Assembly: GCF_021731785.1 (NCBI RefSeq)
Contig: NZ_JAKFWS010000041.1
Coordinates: 62,001 to 126,000 of the forward strand
Reading direction: 5' to 3'
DNA length: 64,000 bases
Source: Methylocystis sp.
GTDB lineage: Bacteria > Pseudomonadota > Alphaproteobacteria > Rhizobiales > Beijerinckiaceae
Under the pieces are notes generated by a model. It ran no database searches. It was not told where the DNA came from and saw only the letters and a list, made by a program, of their open reading frames with translations. The translations under genes were made by a program, and so were the position numbers. This document shows positions 53,297 through 61,133 of this stretch, piece by piece; within the stretch, counting starts at the first letter, position 1, and each line of letters opens with the position of its first letter.

Positions 53297-53934
53297 GACG
53301 CGCGTCCTATGAGATAGATGAGCGGAAACAGGACGAGCCAAATGATATCGATAAAGGTCCAGTAGAGCCCCACGACACGGACCGGACTATGGCGCTCGGC
53401 GGTAAACCGTTCGGCTTGGAAGATGATCCAGGCAACCAGCCCAAGTCCGACGACAAGATGCAGGCCATGAAGGGCCGTGCCGAAAAAGTAAAAGGCGAAG
53501 AACAGTTGAGCGCCGCTTCTGGCCGGCCCATGAATTGCGAAATTTGGGCCGGGAAACAGACCTTCCTTAAGGTCCATTCGCCATTCGACTCCAAATTTGA
53601 GACCGATGAAAGCGGCGCCGAGCGCCCAAGCGATCGCCAGCCATATGACCATGCCGCGACGGCTTCCGAATGCGATACAGGCCAGCCCGACGCTATAAGT
53701 GAAACTGCTCGCGAGCAGTAGCCCGGTGTTGGTCAAACCGATCATCAGCGCCGTGTGTCGACTGCCGGCGTCGAATGCGCTCGGATCGGCATGACGCGCA
53801 TAGATCCACGAAAGGAAGATCGGACCAAAGAACAGCGCCTCGGTCGCGAGAAAAAGCCACATCCCGGAAATCGCCGCTTCATGCTGACGTTCGGCGCTTC
53901 CGAATTGGAATTCATGAGCCTCGGCGTCACTCAT
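53293..53934 (-). CDS. coxC: Cytochrome c oxidase subunit III
   Basis: 213 residues, five hydrophobic helices as in short bacterial subunit III proteins. Landmarks are [20 protein letters not shown], with the conserved Glu in helix III of the long form, [20 protein letters not shown] and the C-terminal [22 protein letters not shown]. It overlaps coxA by eight bases and coxD by four. Confidence 0.95.
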   Translation of the reverse strand: MSDAEAHEFQFGSAERQHEAAISGMWLFLATEALFFGPIFLSWIYARHADPSAFDAGSRHTALMIGLTNTGLLLASSFTYSVGLACIAFGSRRGMVIWLAIAWALGAAFIGLKFGVEWRMDLKEGLFPGPNFAIHGPARSGAQLFFAFYFFGTALHGLHLVVGLGLVAWIIFQAERFTAERHSPVRVVGLYWTFIDIIWLVLFPLIYLIGRAS

Positions 53935-55540
53935 GGTTGACGGTCTCCGCCTGCCTGTACTGGTAAGGCTCTTCCGTTACGATCGGCGTTACGGCGAAAT
54001 TTTCCGTTGGCGGAGGAGAAGGCGTCGTCCATTCGAGGCCGGTCGCTCCCCAAGGATTGGCCGACGCGCGTTCGCCATAGAACAGCGACCAGGTGAGATA
54101 GCCGAGCGGCAAAATATAGCCGACCGCAAGCGTCAAAGCGCCTGCGGAAGACAGCAGGTTCAGCGCTTCGAAATGTTGCGGATACGCAAAATAGCGCCTC
54201 GGCATGCCGAGATAGCCAAGCAGGAACTGCGGAAAGAAGGTGAGGTTGAACCCGACGAATATGATGATTGCGCCGGCGCGGCCCCACATCTCAGGATAAA
54301 GACGCCCGGTCATTTTCGGCCACCAGAAATGAATGCCGGCGAAATAGGCCGAAACCATGCCGCCCACCATCACATAATGGAAATGCGCCACGACGAAATA
54401 AGTTTGCGTGAGATGGACATCGGCGGCGAGCGCCGCGAGGAAGAGGCCCGTCAGACCGCCTGTCGTAAACAGCCCGATGAAGCCGATGGCGTAAAGCATC
54501 GGCGCGTCGAAATGGATGTAGCCCTTATGCATCGTGCCGATCCAATTGAAGACTTTGATCGCCGATGGCACCGCAACCATATAGCTGAGCAATGAAAAGA
54601 CGAGCGCCGAAAAGAGCGACGTTCCCGCCACAAACATGTGATGGCCCCAGACGAGAAAGCCGATGACGGCGATCGCGATGCTCGCCCAGACGACGAATTT
54701 ATAACCGAACAGCTCCTTGCGAGAGAACGCGGGAATGATTTCGCTGATGACGCCGAAGCCGGGAAGGATCATCACATAGACGGCAGGATGCGAATAGAAC
54801 CAGAAGAGATGCTGAAACAGCAGCGGATCGCCGCCGATCTTCGGATCGAACACGCCGATCCCGAAGATGCGTTCGAATGCGAGCAGCAGCAGGGTCATCG
54901 CGAGCACGGGCGTCGCGAGGACGAGAATGACGCTGGTTGCGTAAAGCGACCACAAGAAAACCGGCATCCTGTACCAGGTCATGCCCGGCGCCCGGAGCTT
55001 GTGTATGGTGACGATGAAATTGAGTCCGGTTGCGATCGACGAAAACCCAGCGATAAAGATGGCGACGACCGCCGCAATCACATGTCCCTTGGAGTAGAAC
55101 GACGTCAGCGGCGTATAAAATGTCCAGCCGGTGTCGACGCCTCCGCCCACGACCGCATAGAGCGCGACGACGCCCGCGACCATGAACAGATACCAGCTCA
55201 GCAGATTGAGCCGTGGAAAGGCAAGGTCGCGCGCGCCGAGCATCAGCGGCGCCAGGAAATTGCCCAGCGTCACCGGCACGGCTGGAACAAGGAAGAACCA
55301 GACCATCAATATGCCATGCATCGAAAAGAGCCGATTATAGGTCTCCGCCGACCCGATCAGTCCCTTCGGAGAGAGCAGGTTGTAGCGGATGAGAAAGGCC
55401 GCAAATCCGCCGACGAAGAAAAAGAAGGTTATGGCTCCGATGTAGAGAATTGCGATGCGCTTGTGATCGGTGGTGAACAGCCAGCTGCGCAATGTATGGC
55501 CGTCGTCCAGATAAGAGGCCGGAGCCGCCGAAGGGTTCAT
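53927..55540 (-). CDS. coxA: Cytochrome c oxidase subunit I (A2-type heme-copper oxidase)
   Basis: 537 residues, twelve helices. Heme and CuB ligands are visible: His in [30 protein letters not shown] (helix VI His and the crosslinked Tyr), GHHMF and [10 protein letters not shown]. Helix VI reads YSHPAV where A1 oxidases have HPEV, the hallmark of A2-type oxidases, which use Tyr-Ser instead of Glu in the D proton channel; this type is typical of caa3 enzymes linked to alternative complex III. It reduces oxygen to water and pumps protons. Four-base overlap with coxB. Confidence 0.96.
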   Translation of the reverse strand: MNPSAAPASYLDDGHTLRSWLFTTDHKRIAILYIGAITFFFFVGGFAAFLIRYNLLSPKGLIGSAETYNRLFSMHGILMVWFFLVPAVPVTLGNFLAPLMLGARDLAFPRLNLLSWYLFMVAGVVALYAVVGGGVDTGWTFYTPLTSFYSKGHVIAAVVAIFIAGFSSIATGLNFIVTIHKLRAPGMTWYRMPVFLWSLYATSVILVLATPVLAMTLLLLAFERIFGIGVFDPKIGGDPLLFQHLFWFYSHPAVYVMILPGFGVISEIIPAFSRKELFGYKFVVWASIAIAVIGFLVWGHHMFVAGTSLFSALVFSLLSYMVAVPSAIKVFNWIGTMHKGYIHFDAPMLYAIGFIGLFTTGGLTGLFLAALAADVHLTQTYFVVAHFHYVMVGGMVSAYFAGIHFWWPKMTGRLYPEMWGRAGAIIIFVGFNLTFFPQFLLGYLGMPRRYFAYPQHFEALNLLSSAGALTLAVGYILPLGYLTWSLFYGERASANPWGATGLEWTTPSPPPTENFAVTPIVTEEPYQYRQAETVNHE

Positions 55541-56499
55541 GTCCGGCTCCCGGACTTAAGCGACTTGATGTAGGCGATGAGCCGCAGCACGTTCTCCTCG
55601 CTGATCTGGCCTGAAAAGGATGGCATGATCTGCGGATAGCCGGCGATCGGCATTTTGTCGGGCGTCAGAAGACAGTCGCGGATGAATTTTTCATCAGCCG
55701 TTACGGTCGCGCCGGTTTGCAGCTTGACCGAACGGCCCAACAGCCCCGCCAAGGCGGGCGCGCTGACGCCCGTCGTCGCGGGCGATCCGCCGACGCCACC
55801 TTCGCCGTGACAGCCGCTGCATCCATGCGCCGTAAAGAGCGCCTTGCCGGCGGCCGCCATATCTTCGCGCTGGCCAGGCGCGGCGCCGCCCGCGAGCCAG
55901 GTTTCGAATTCGGGCTGCGACATCGCGACGACTTCGCCGCTCATCGAATAATGGCCGACCCCGCAGAGCTGGGTGCAGAAGAGTTCATAGGTTCCTGGCG
56001 TTTCGACCTGAAACCAAAGAGACTCATAGCGTCCAGGAAGTACGTCGTGCTTGATGCGAAAGGCCGGAATGGAAAAATCATGAATGACGTCTTCCGACGT
56101 CATCACAAGTTGAATCGGGCGGTTGATCGGAACGTGTAGCGCGTTGATCTCCCGCTGACCGCCCTGATGTTCGACCTTCCACATCCATTGCTTGCCGATG
56201 ACATAGATCTGCAAGGCGTCCGCAGGCGGCTGGAAAAGGCGCACGTAAAGATCGCCGCCCCAGATAAACAATACGAAAAAGACCGCCAACGTCGCCGCGG
56301 TCCAGCTGATCTCGAAACGCCAGGTCTTTCGCCCCGGCGCGCCGCGATAAACGCCGCTGTCGGCCCGATATCGAACGACGTAGAGAAGGATGAGCCCAAA
56401 GACGAGGGCGAGAACGGCGCATGACACCAGTACCAGCGCGAGGATCAGGAAGTCGACTTCACGCCCCTCAACCGTTGCGCTTGGCAAATAACCGTTCAT
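55537..56499 (-). CDS. coxB: Cytochrome c oxidase subunit II with fused cytochrome c (caa3 type)
   Basis: 320 residues from ATG 56499, overlapping the sco stop. Two membrane helices ([40 protein letters not shown]) lead to the cupredoxin domain with the CuA site: His in [13 protein letters not shown] and [15 protein letters not shown] (Cys-x3-Cys, His, Met). A C-terminal cytochrome c domain has CSGCH and a Met ligand in [21 protein letters not shown]. The fusion makes it a caa3 oxidase, which takes electrons directly from its donor complex. Confidence 0.95.
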   Translation of the reverse strand: MNGYLPSATVEGREVDFLILALVLVSCAVLALVFGLILLYVVRYRADSGVYRGAPGRKTWRFEISWTAATLAVFFVLFIWGGDLYVRLFQPPADALQIYVIGKQWMWKVEHQGGQREINALHVPINRPIQLVMTSEDVIHDFSIPAFRIKHDVLPGRYESLWFQVETPGTYELFCTQLCGVGHYSMSGEVVAMSQPEFETWLAGGAAPGQREDMAAAGKALFTAHGCSGCHGEGGVGGSPATTGVSAPALAGLLGRSVKLQTGATVTADEKFIRDCLLTPDKMPIAGYPQIMPSFSGQISEENVLRLIAYIKSLKSGSRT

Positions 56500-57278
56500 G
56501 CGCGAGCGCCCTTTCGGAACTCGCGATAAATCATTGTCGCAAGCACAAGCGCCATAACGACGGCGCCGAGGCGAATTAATTTGATGATCGCGAATGTGTA
56601 TTGGCCCGTCGTCGAGTCGAAATCGAAGCAAAGCAGAAGCGCGGGCGAGGCGCGCGCCGTGACGTCCCCGGCTGCAGCGACCTGAACCGCCTTGCTTAGT
56701 TCGCCAGGGGCCGACCCGATGGCGGAGAGGTAGCCGGAAACGACTCCGCTCGGCGTCACCACAACCGCGCCGATCGGGTGAATGAATGTCTGGGGCTGCG
56801 CGCCCTCGCGATAGCGATAACCGACAGCCTCCGCGAGCGCGCGAATGTCGTCCGGCTTTCCGGTAAGGTAATAAAATCCCTCGGCCGTCCCGTTGGGCGC
56901 CACCGCGGCAAAGTCGGCGTCACGCGCATGTCGCGCGGCGTCGGCGTTTTCAGTAGCATCGATGCTGACCGCGACGAACAGATAGTCTGCGCCCGCCGAC
57001 AGTCCCGCTTTTTGCGCGGCGCGCAATAAGGTCAGCCGGGTCGCTCCGCAGAGCTTTTCGCAGTGAAAATAGCCGAGCACGAGAAGGAGCGGCGCATGAT
57101 TAAGCAACTCACCAATGCCAACGTCTCCACCATCGGCGTCGATGAATGCGCTTTTTGACGGAAGGCGCGCGCCTTGCTTCTGCTCGTATGCAATCCCCGC
57201 TAAGTCGGGCGTCCGTTGCGCATGGGCCGGAAAGCTGTCGAGAAGCAGCAATGCCATCAGCGTAAGAAGCAGCTTCAT
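56496..57278 (-). CDS. Sco1/SenC-like copper chaperone
   Basis: 260 residues from ATG 57278, placed 7 bases after AAAGGAG; an ATG at 57284 is also possible. A signal peptide (LLLTLMALLLLDSFPAHA) leads to a thioredoxin-like domain with the copper-binding FHCEKLCG (Cys-x3-Cys) and His in TFIHPIGAVVVT. A C-terminal membrane helix (AIIKLIRLGAVVMALVLATM) anchors it. It should load the CuA site of the CoxB encoded next. The upstream ORF overlaps its first 170 bases. Confidence 0.88.
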   Translation of the reverse strand: MKLLLTLMALLLLDSFPAHAQRTPDLAGIAYEQKQGARLPSKSAFIDADGGDVGIGELLNHAPLLLVLGYFHCEKLCGATRLTLLRAAQKAGLSAGADYLFVAVSIDATENADAARHARDADFAAVAPNGTAEGFYYLTGKPDDIRALAEAVGYRYREGAQPQTFIHPIGAVVVTPSGVVSGYLSAIGSAPGELSKAVQVAAAGDVTARASPALLLCFDFDSTTGQYTFAIIKLIRLGAVVMALVLATMIYREFRKGARA

Positions 57279-57687
57279 CCGCATTCTCCTTTAGCGGCCG
57301 AGATGGGAGCGGCGGCGCGGGCGGAGCGCGCGGCCAGTCTGCAATTCCTTCTTTTGCGATCATTCGCATCGCGGTCGCGATCGGAATATGCGCCGCGCCC
57401 TCCCCCTGATCGATCCAGCCGGCGCTGTTCAAGCGGGCCAATTCGCGCCGGTGGAAGTCCGCCATATCCTCCGCCGGGTCTGTCTGGAGCCGCGGCTCGG
57501 GGTACGGCGGGAGCGGCAGATGGATCGTCCGGTCGATCAGGGCGCCGGGAAAGAGCGCCCATGTGAGAAAGGAAAGAAAAATGACGGCGAGAATCGTTGA
57601 TGCGAAGCCGATGCCGATGAATCGGCCGCTGATGTCGCTGGCTTCGTCCGAAGCTGGAGCAAGGTCTTTTTCTTGCATTGCGCTCAC
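57109..57687 (-). CDS. Small membrane protein of the respiratory operon, probably frameshifted 3' end
   Basis: 192 residues as read, overlapping actF by four bases. One membrane helix (GIGFASTILAVIFLSFLTWA) then a periplasmic part: PLPPYPEPRLQTDPAEDMADF, RRELARLNSAGWIDQGEG and IPIATAMRMIAKEGIADWP. Proteins with this outline accompany alternative complex III and oxidase genes, function unknown. After about residue 120 the frame becomes low-complexity and runs 170 bases into sco, unlike the tight overlaps elsewhere. A TAA lies just before the sco ribosome site in another frame, so a natural end near 57291 with an indel in the Pro/Ala run is likely. Confidence 0.65.
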   Translation of the reverse strand: MSAMQEKDLAPASDEASDISGRFIGIGFASTILAVIFLSFLTWALFPGALIDRTIHLPLPPYPEPRLQTDPAEDMADFHRRELARLNSAGWIDQGEGAAHIPIATAMRMIAKEGIADWPRAPPAPPLPSRPLKENADEAASYADGIAASRQLSGPCATDARLSGDCIRAEARRAPSVKKRIHRRRWWRRWHW

Positions 57688-58721
57688 GCCTCAATCCAAT
57701 TCGAAATTTGCTTTCTCCCGCGCGCGACGAGCAAACTCGTGCAAGCCATGGCCACCAAGGCTGAAAGCGTAAGCAGTGCGATCATCCCTGAATTAGCGCC
57801 GGCAAATGGCGCGACCAGCCAGAATTGATCAAGAATTCCACCTGCAATGATCGACGCCGCGGCAAATCCAACGGCACGTCGCGAACGTTGGGCCGCGGAG
57901 GAAAGCAGCGTGAAAAAAGGCGCAACGAAATGCGTGAGGACGATAAGTCCGCCGATGACTCGCCATCCCTGACGCCAGCGCGGAAGATACCAGGCTGCCT
58001 CGTGCGGAAGGTCGGACTGCCAGACGATCAGCAGCTGCATGAAGGCGAGATAGCTCCACAGAATGACGAAGGCGAGCAGCAGGCGCGCAAGTTGACGCAA
58101 GGCCTCGGGGTCTGGCGCCGACGAGAAGAGCAGCGCCAGCGCCGCGATGGAGAGGGACAGCGCGCCGATCTCGCTGATCTGGACGAGACCAAATATGCTG
58201 GACGCGAAAGTCGGCTCGAGCGACATGATGGCGTCGATGGCTGCAAATGTCGTCGTCAGCGCAAGAAGAATGAGCGCAGGCGGCGCAAGACGGGCAAGCT
58301 CGTTGGCGTTTTCGGCGGCGCGCGTGACGAGCACGGCCAGAACGAGCCAGATCAGCAGATAGATCACGCCGCGCAGAACGAATGCGGGGCCGTTAAGATA
58401 GAGCGCATTGTCGACTTGCGCCGCGCCGGCCTGGAGCCAAGGATACAAGCGGTGCGCGGTCAACGCGTAGGGAATGACGAACAGGGGGATAAGAAACACG
58501 CTGCGCACCCCCGCAGCGAGCGCGTGATGAGCGGCTTTTCCCCAACGGCCGCCTGTAAGGGCGTGAATCAGCATCAAGGCCATGGCGCCGAGCGGCCAGG
58601 CGATCCAGACGCTCAGCGCGGCAAGCCAGCCAAAGCCAAAGAGTTTCGGCGCCAACGCCCAGCCAAGGGCGACTCCGCCATATCCGATCGCGCCCGCCAA
58701 AACTGCAAACATAAGGATCAT
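57684..58721 (-). CDS. actF: Alternative complex III membrane subunit ActF
   Basis: 345 residues from ATG 58721 (overlap with actE). About ten membrane helices, for example MFAVLAGAIGYGGVALGWAL, VFLIPLFVIPYALTAHRLYP and LLAFVILWSYLAFMQLLIVW. The motif pair AHRLYPW and YLAFMQLLIVWQSDLPHE identifies the ActF/NrfD-related subunit. Together with ActC it forms the membrane part that oxidises quinol. Confidence 0.9.
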   Translation of the reverse strand: MILMFAVLAGAIGYGGVALGWALAPKLFGFGWLAALSVWIAWPLGAMALMLIHALTGGRWGKAAHHALAAGVRSVFLIPLFVIPYALTAHRLYPWLQAGAAQVDNALYLNGPAFVLRGVIYLLIWLVLAVLVTRAAENANELARLAPPALILLALTTTFAAIDAIMSLEPTFASSIFGLVQISEIGALSLSIAALALLFSSAPDPEALRQLARLLLAFVILWSYLAFMQLLIVWQSDLPHEAAWYLPRWRQGWRVIGGLIVLTHFVAPFFTLLSSAAQRSRRAVGFAAASIIAGGILDQFWLVAPFAGANSGMIALLTLSALVAMACTSLLVARGRKQISNWIEA

Positions 58722-59227
58722 GGCGCGACTTCCGCTTGCGCAGCGGCGAGATCTTCCGCCGATGCGTTCTGGCTTTTTTGCAAGGCCCGGATATAGGCGG
58801 TGATCGCCCATCGATCGGCCGGCGGCACGCGCGCGGCGTAGGAATACATGGCGCCATGGCCTTGCGCGATCACATCGACAAAATGACGCGTCGGCGCTTT
58901 GAGCAATCGCGCGCTGGTATAGGAAGGCGGCTCCGGAAAGCCGCGCTGCACGATCATGCCTTGGCCGTTGCCGAGTTCGGAGTGACAGGGCGTGCAAAAA
59001 ATTCGAAAGCGCTGCTGTCCGCGTTCGATGAGCGCGAGCGTCAGCGGCGGCGGCGTCGGTTCGCTGTAGAGGAAAGTTACGGCGCCCGGCGGCGTCTGCG
59101 CGGGACCGACGAGCGGCGAATAGCTTCTCTGCTTCTGCTGTTCGCTCATGTCGCTGCAGGCGGTCACAGCGCAAAGGAAAATGATGGCGGGGGCGCGGGT
59201 CAAAGTTCGGCCTCTTCGATTCCGCAT
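58718..59227 (-). CDS. actE: Alternative complex III cytochrome c subunit ActE
   Basis: 169 residues from ATG 59227, which opens a lipoprotein signal (LTRAPAIIFLCAVTAC); a TTG at 59203 directly overlapping the actD stop is the alternative. One heme c site, CTPCH, in RFRIFCTPCHSELGNGQGM, and a Met ligand in GHGAMYSYAARVPPADRWAI. The monoheme cytochrome passes electrons from the ACIII core to the acceptor, here probably the caa3 oxidase. Confidence 0.9.
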   Translation of the reverse strand: MRNRRGRTLTRAPAIIFLCAVTACSDMSEQQKQRSYSPLVGPAQTPPGAVTFLYSEPTPPPLTLALIERGQQRFRIFCTPCHSELGNGQGMIVQRGFPEPPSYTSARLLKAPTRHFVDVIAQGHGAMYSYAARVPPADRWAITAYIRALQKSQNASAEDLAAAQAEVAP

Positions 59228-59733
59228 GCGCCGCAGCGTTGCAGGATTTCGCGCGACCGCGCCAACGCATCCGAATCGAGAGCGCGTACGACAATGACCC
59301 ATCGGTCGATCATTGCGTCCCGGAGCGCACGGATTTCGTCGGCGGAATCGTAATAGCGCAGAAAGCCGCAGCGCGCGCCGGCGCCGGCGACCGTGGCGAG
59401 AACGACCGATAAGATGCCCGCCTCGAAAGCGATGGGGATGAACGACGGCCAGGAAAACGGCGGCCGTCCGCCGATATTCAGCGGATAGCTGACAATATTT
59501 GCGAAGCTCTGCAGGCCGAAGACGGCGGCGGCGCCGAGCAGACCGATGACGAGCGCAAAGGCGGGCAGGCGCGTTCGCTTCGGCGGCTCGGGGGGCGGGA
59601 GAGGACTGAAAAGCCGCGCGTCGCCGACATCGGACGCGCTCAGTTTGGCGAGCGCCGCCAGCGCGGCGTCTTCCGACGTGAAGGTTGCCGCCAGTCCATT
59701 CGGCGCGATTGGCGCTTCGGCCGCGGCGTTCAT
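59200..59733 (-). CDS. actD: Alternative complex III subunit ActD (DUF3341)
   Basis: 177 residues. A cytoplasmic N-terminal part (LAATFTSEDAALAALAKLSA) and two membrane helices (AFALVIGLLGAAAVFGLQSF and FIPIAFEAGILSVVLATVAG) with a C-terminal soluble piece (YYDSADEIRALRDAM). ActD is a structural subunit. Four-base overlap with actC. Confidence 0.9.
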   Translation of the reverse strand: MNAAAEAPIAPNGLAATFTSEDAALAALAKLSASDVGDARLFSPLPPPEPPKRTRLPAFALVIGLLGAAAVFGLQSFANIVSYPLNIGGRPPFSWPSFIPIAFEAGILSVVLATVAGAGARCGFLRYYDSADEIRALRDAMIDRWVIVVRALDSDALARSREILQRCGACGIEEAEL

Positions 59734-61133
59734 CGATTTCGCCTCGCGCGGCGAAGAATGATTTCACGCATCTCGTACATCGAAACCGCCGGCAGCAGCC
59801 GAATGGCGATAAGAAAACCGGCGATGAACAGACCGACCGTGCCGAAGAGCGTCAGCCAATCCCAAATCGTTGGCGTGTAGTCGCCCCAGGCGGAGGGCAG
59901 ATGCGTGCGCCGCAGGCTCATCACGACGATGACGTAGCGCTCGCACCACATGCCGGCGATCACCAAGAGGCTGACGAGAACGACGAGCGTTTCGTTCAGT
60001 CGAACGCTCTGGCGCCACATCGATTGCGGCGCCAGGACATTGAAGACAATCGTCGCCCAGTAGATTGGCGCCAGCTCGCCCGTGACCTTATCGATGAAGA
60101 GGCGCTTCCCGGCCGCGTCGGGCCCATAGAAGGTGGTAAACGCTTCCATGAGACAGGCGTAGGCCACGCAGAGACTGCTCGTCAGCAGCAGCTTGCCGAG
60201 AATGTCGAAATGGCGGCCGGTGATGAAATCCTCGAGCCCGAGCAACCGGCGCATGGGGACGGCGACCAGCATCACCATCGCGAAGCCCGACAGCAACGCG
60301 CCGAAAACGAAAAAGGGCGGGAATTCCGTCGAATGCCATCCGAGCGTCGCCGCGCCGGCGAAGTCGAGGCCGACGATGCTGTGCACGGAAATGACGAGCG
60401 GCGCCATGACCGCGGCCAGGAGACCATAGCCGACGCGATAGTAGCGCCAGGCGTCGTCCGAGCCACGAAAGCCCAAAGCGAGCACGCCGTAGAAGCGACG
60501 CTTATGCGGCGCGTCGGCCTTGTCGCGCATCGTTGCGAGATCGGGAACGAGGCCGAAATACCAGAAGAGGATTGAGGAGATGACATAAGTGAGGATCGCC
60601 GCGAAATCCCAAAGCAGCGGACTGCGGAATTGCGGCCAGACTCCCATGACGTTGGGATAAGGGAACAGCCAATAGAAGAGCCAAGGACGGCCAAGGTGCA
60701 AAATCGGATAGATCGCGGCGCAGGCGGCGGCGAAAATCGTGATCGTCTCGGCAATTCTGTTGAGCGCGCTGCGCCATTCGGCCTCGGCGAGGTAGAACAG
60801 CGCTGAAATAAAGGTGCCGCCCGAAGCGATGGCGATCCACCACACGTAATTGATGAGCGCGAAGCCCCAGACGACGGGCCAGTCGATCCCCCAGACGCCG
60901 ACGCCGGCGTAAAACAGCCAGCCAATGGCGACGGCGAGGATAAGGACAAGGAACAGCGCCGCCGCCAGACTGAGTTTCCACCATAACGGCCATTGCTGCC
61001 GAAGAGGCGGCGCGCATATTTTCGAGGTCATCGACGATATGGTCTGCACCGGGGCGACGATCGGGTCGTTGGCGCGCGGCTTGAGGTCCTGCGCCGAGGC
61101 GCCAATCGCCGAGCCGGTCCGGAGCAACGTCAC
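59730..61133 (-). CDS. actC: Alternative complex III NrfD-type membrane subunit ActC
   Basis: 467 residues from a GTG that overlaps the actB stop. Ten hydrophobic helices in NrfD/PsrC style. Conserved pieces are FALINYVWWIAIASGGTFIS, ILHLGRPWLFYWLFPYPN, DFAGAATLGWHSTEFPPFF and MWCERYVIVVMSL. It contains the quinol site and perhaps a proton path. The first about 40 residues are an unusual Ser/Thr-rich extension. Confidence 0.95.
   Translation of the reverse strand: MTLLRTGSAIGASAQDLKPRANDPIVAPVQTISSMTSKICAPPLRQQWPLWWKLSLAAALFLVLILAVAIGWLFYAGVGVWGIDWPVVWGFALINYVWWIAIASGGTFISALFYLAEAEWRSALNRIAETITIFAAACAAIYPILHLGRPWLFYWLFPYPNVMGVWPQFRSPLLWDFAAILTYVISSILFWYFGLVPDLATMRDKADAPHKRRFYGVLALGFRGSDDAWRYYRVGYGLLAAVMAPLVISVHSIVGLDFAGAATLGWHSTEFPPFFVFGALLSGFAMVMLVAVPMRRLLGLEDFITGRHFDILGKLLLTSSLCVAYACLMEAFTTFYGPDAAGKRLFIDKVTGELAPIYWATIVFNVLAPQSMWRQSVRLNETLVVLVSLLVIAGMWCERYVIVVMSLRRTHLPSAWGDYTPTIWDWLTLFGTVGLFIAGFLIAIRLLPAVSMYEMREIILRRARRNR

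Noticed and set aside
54638..55573. Long plus-strand frame opposite coxA
   Set aside because: Charged low-complexity translation, antisense to an undoubted oxidase subunit.
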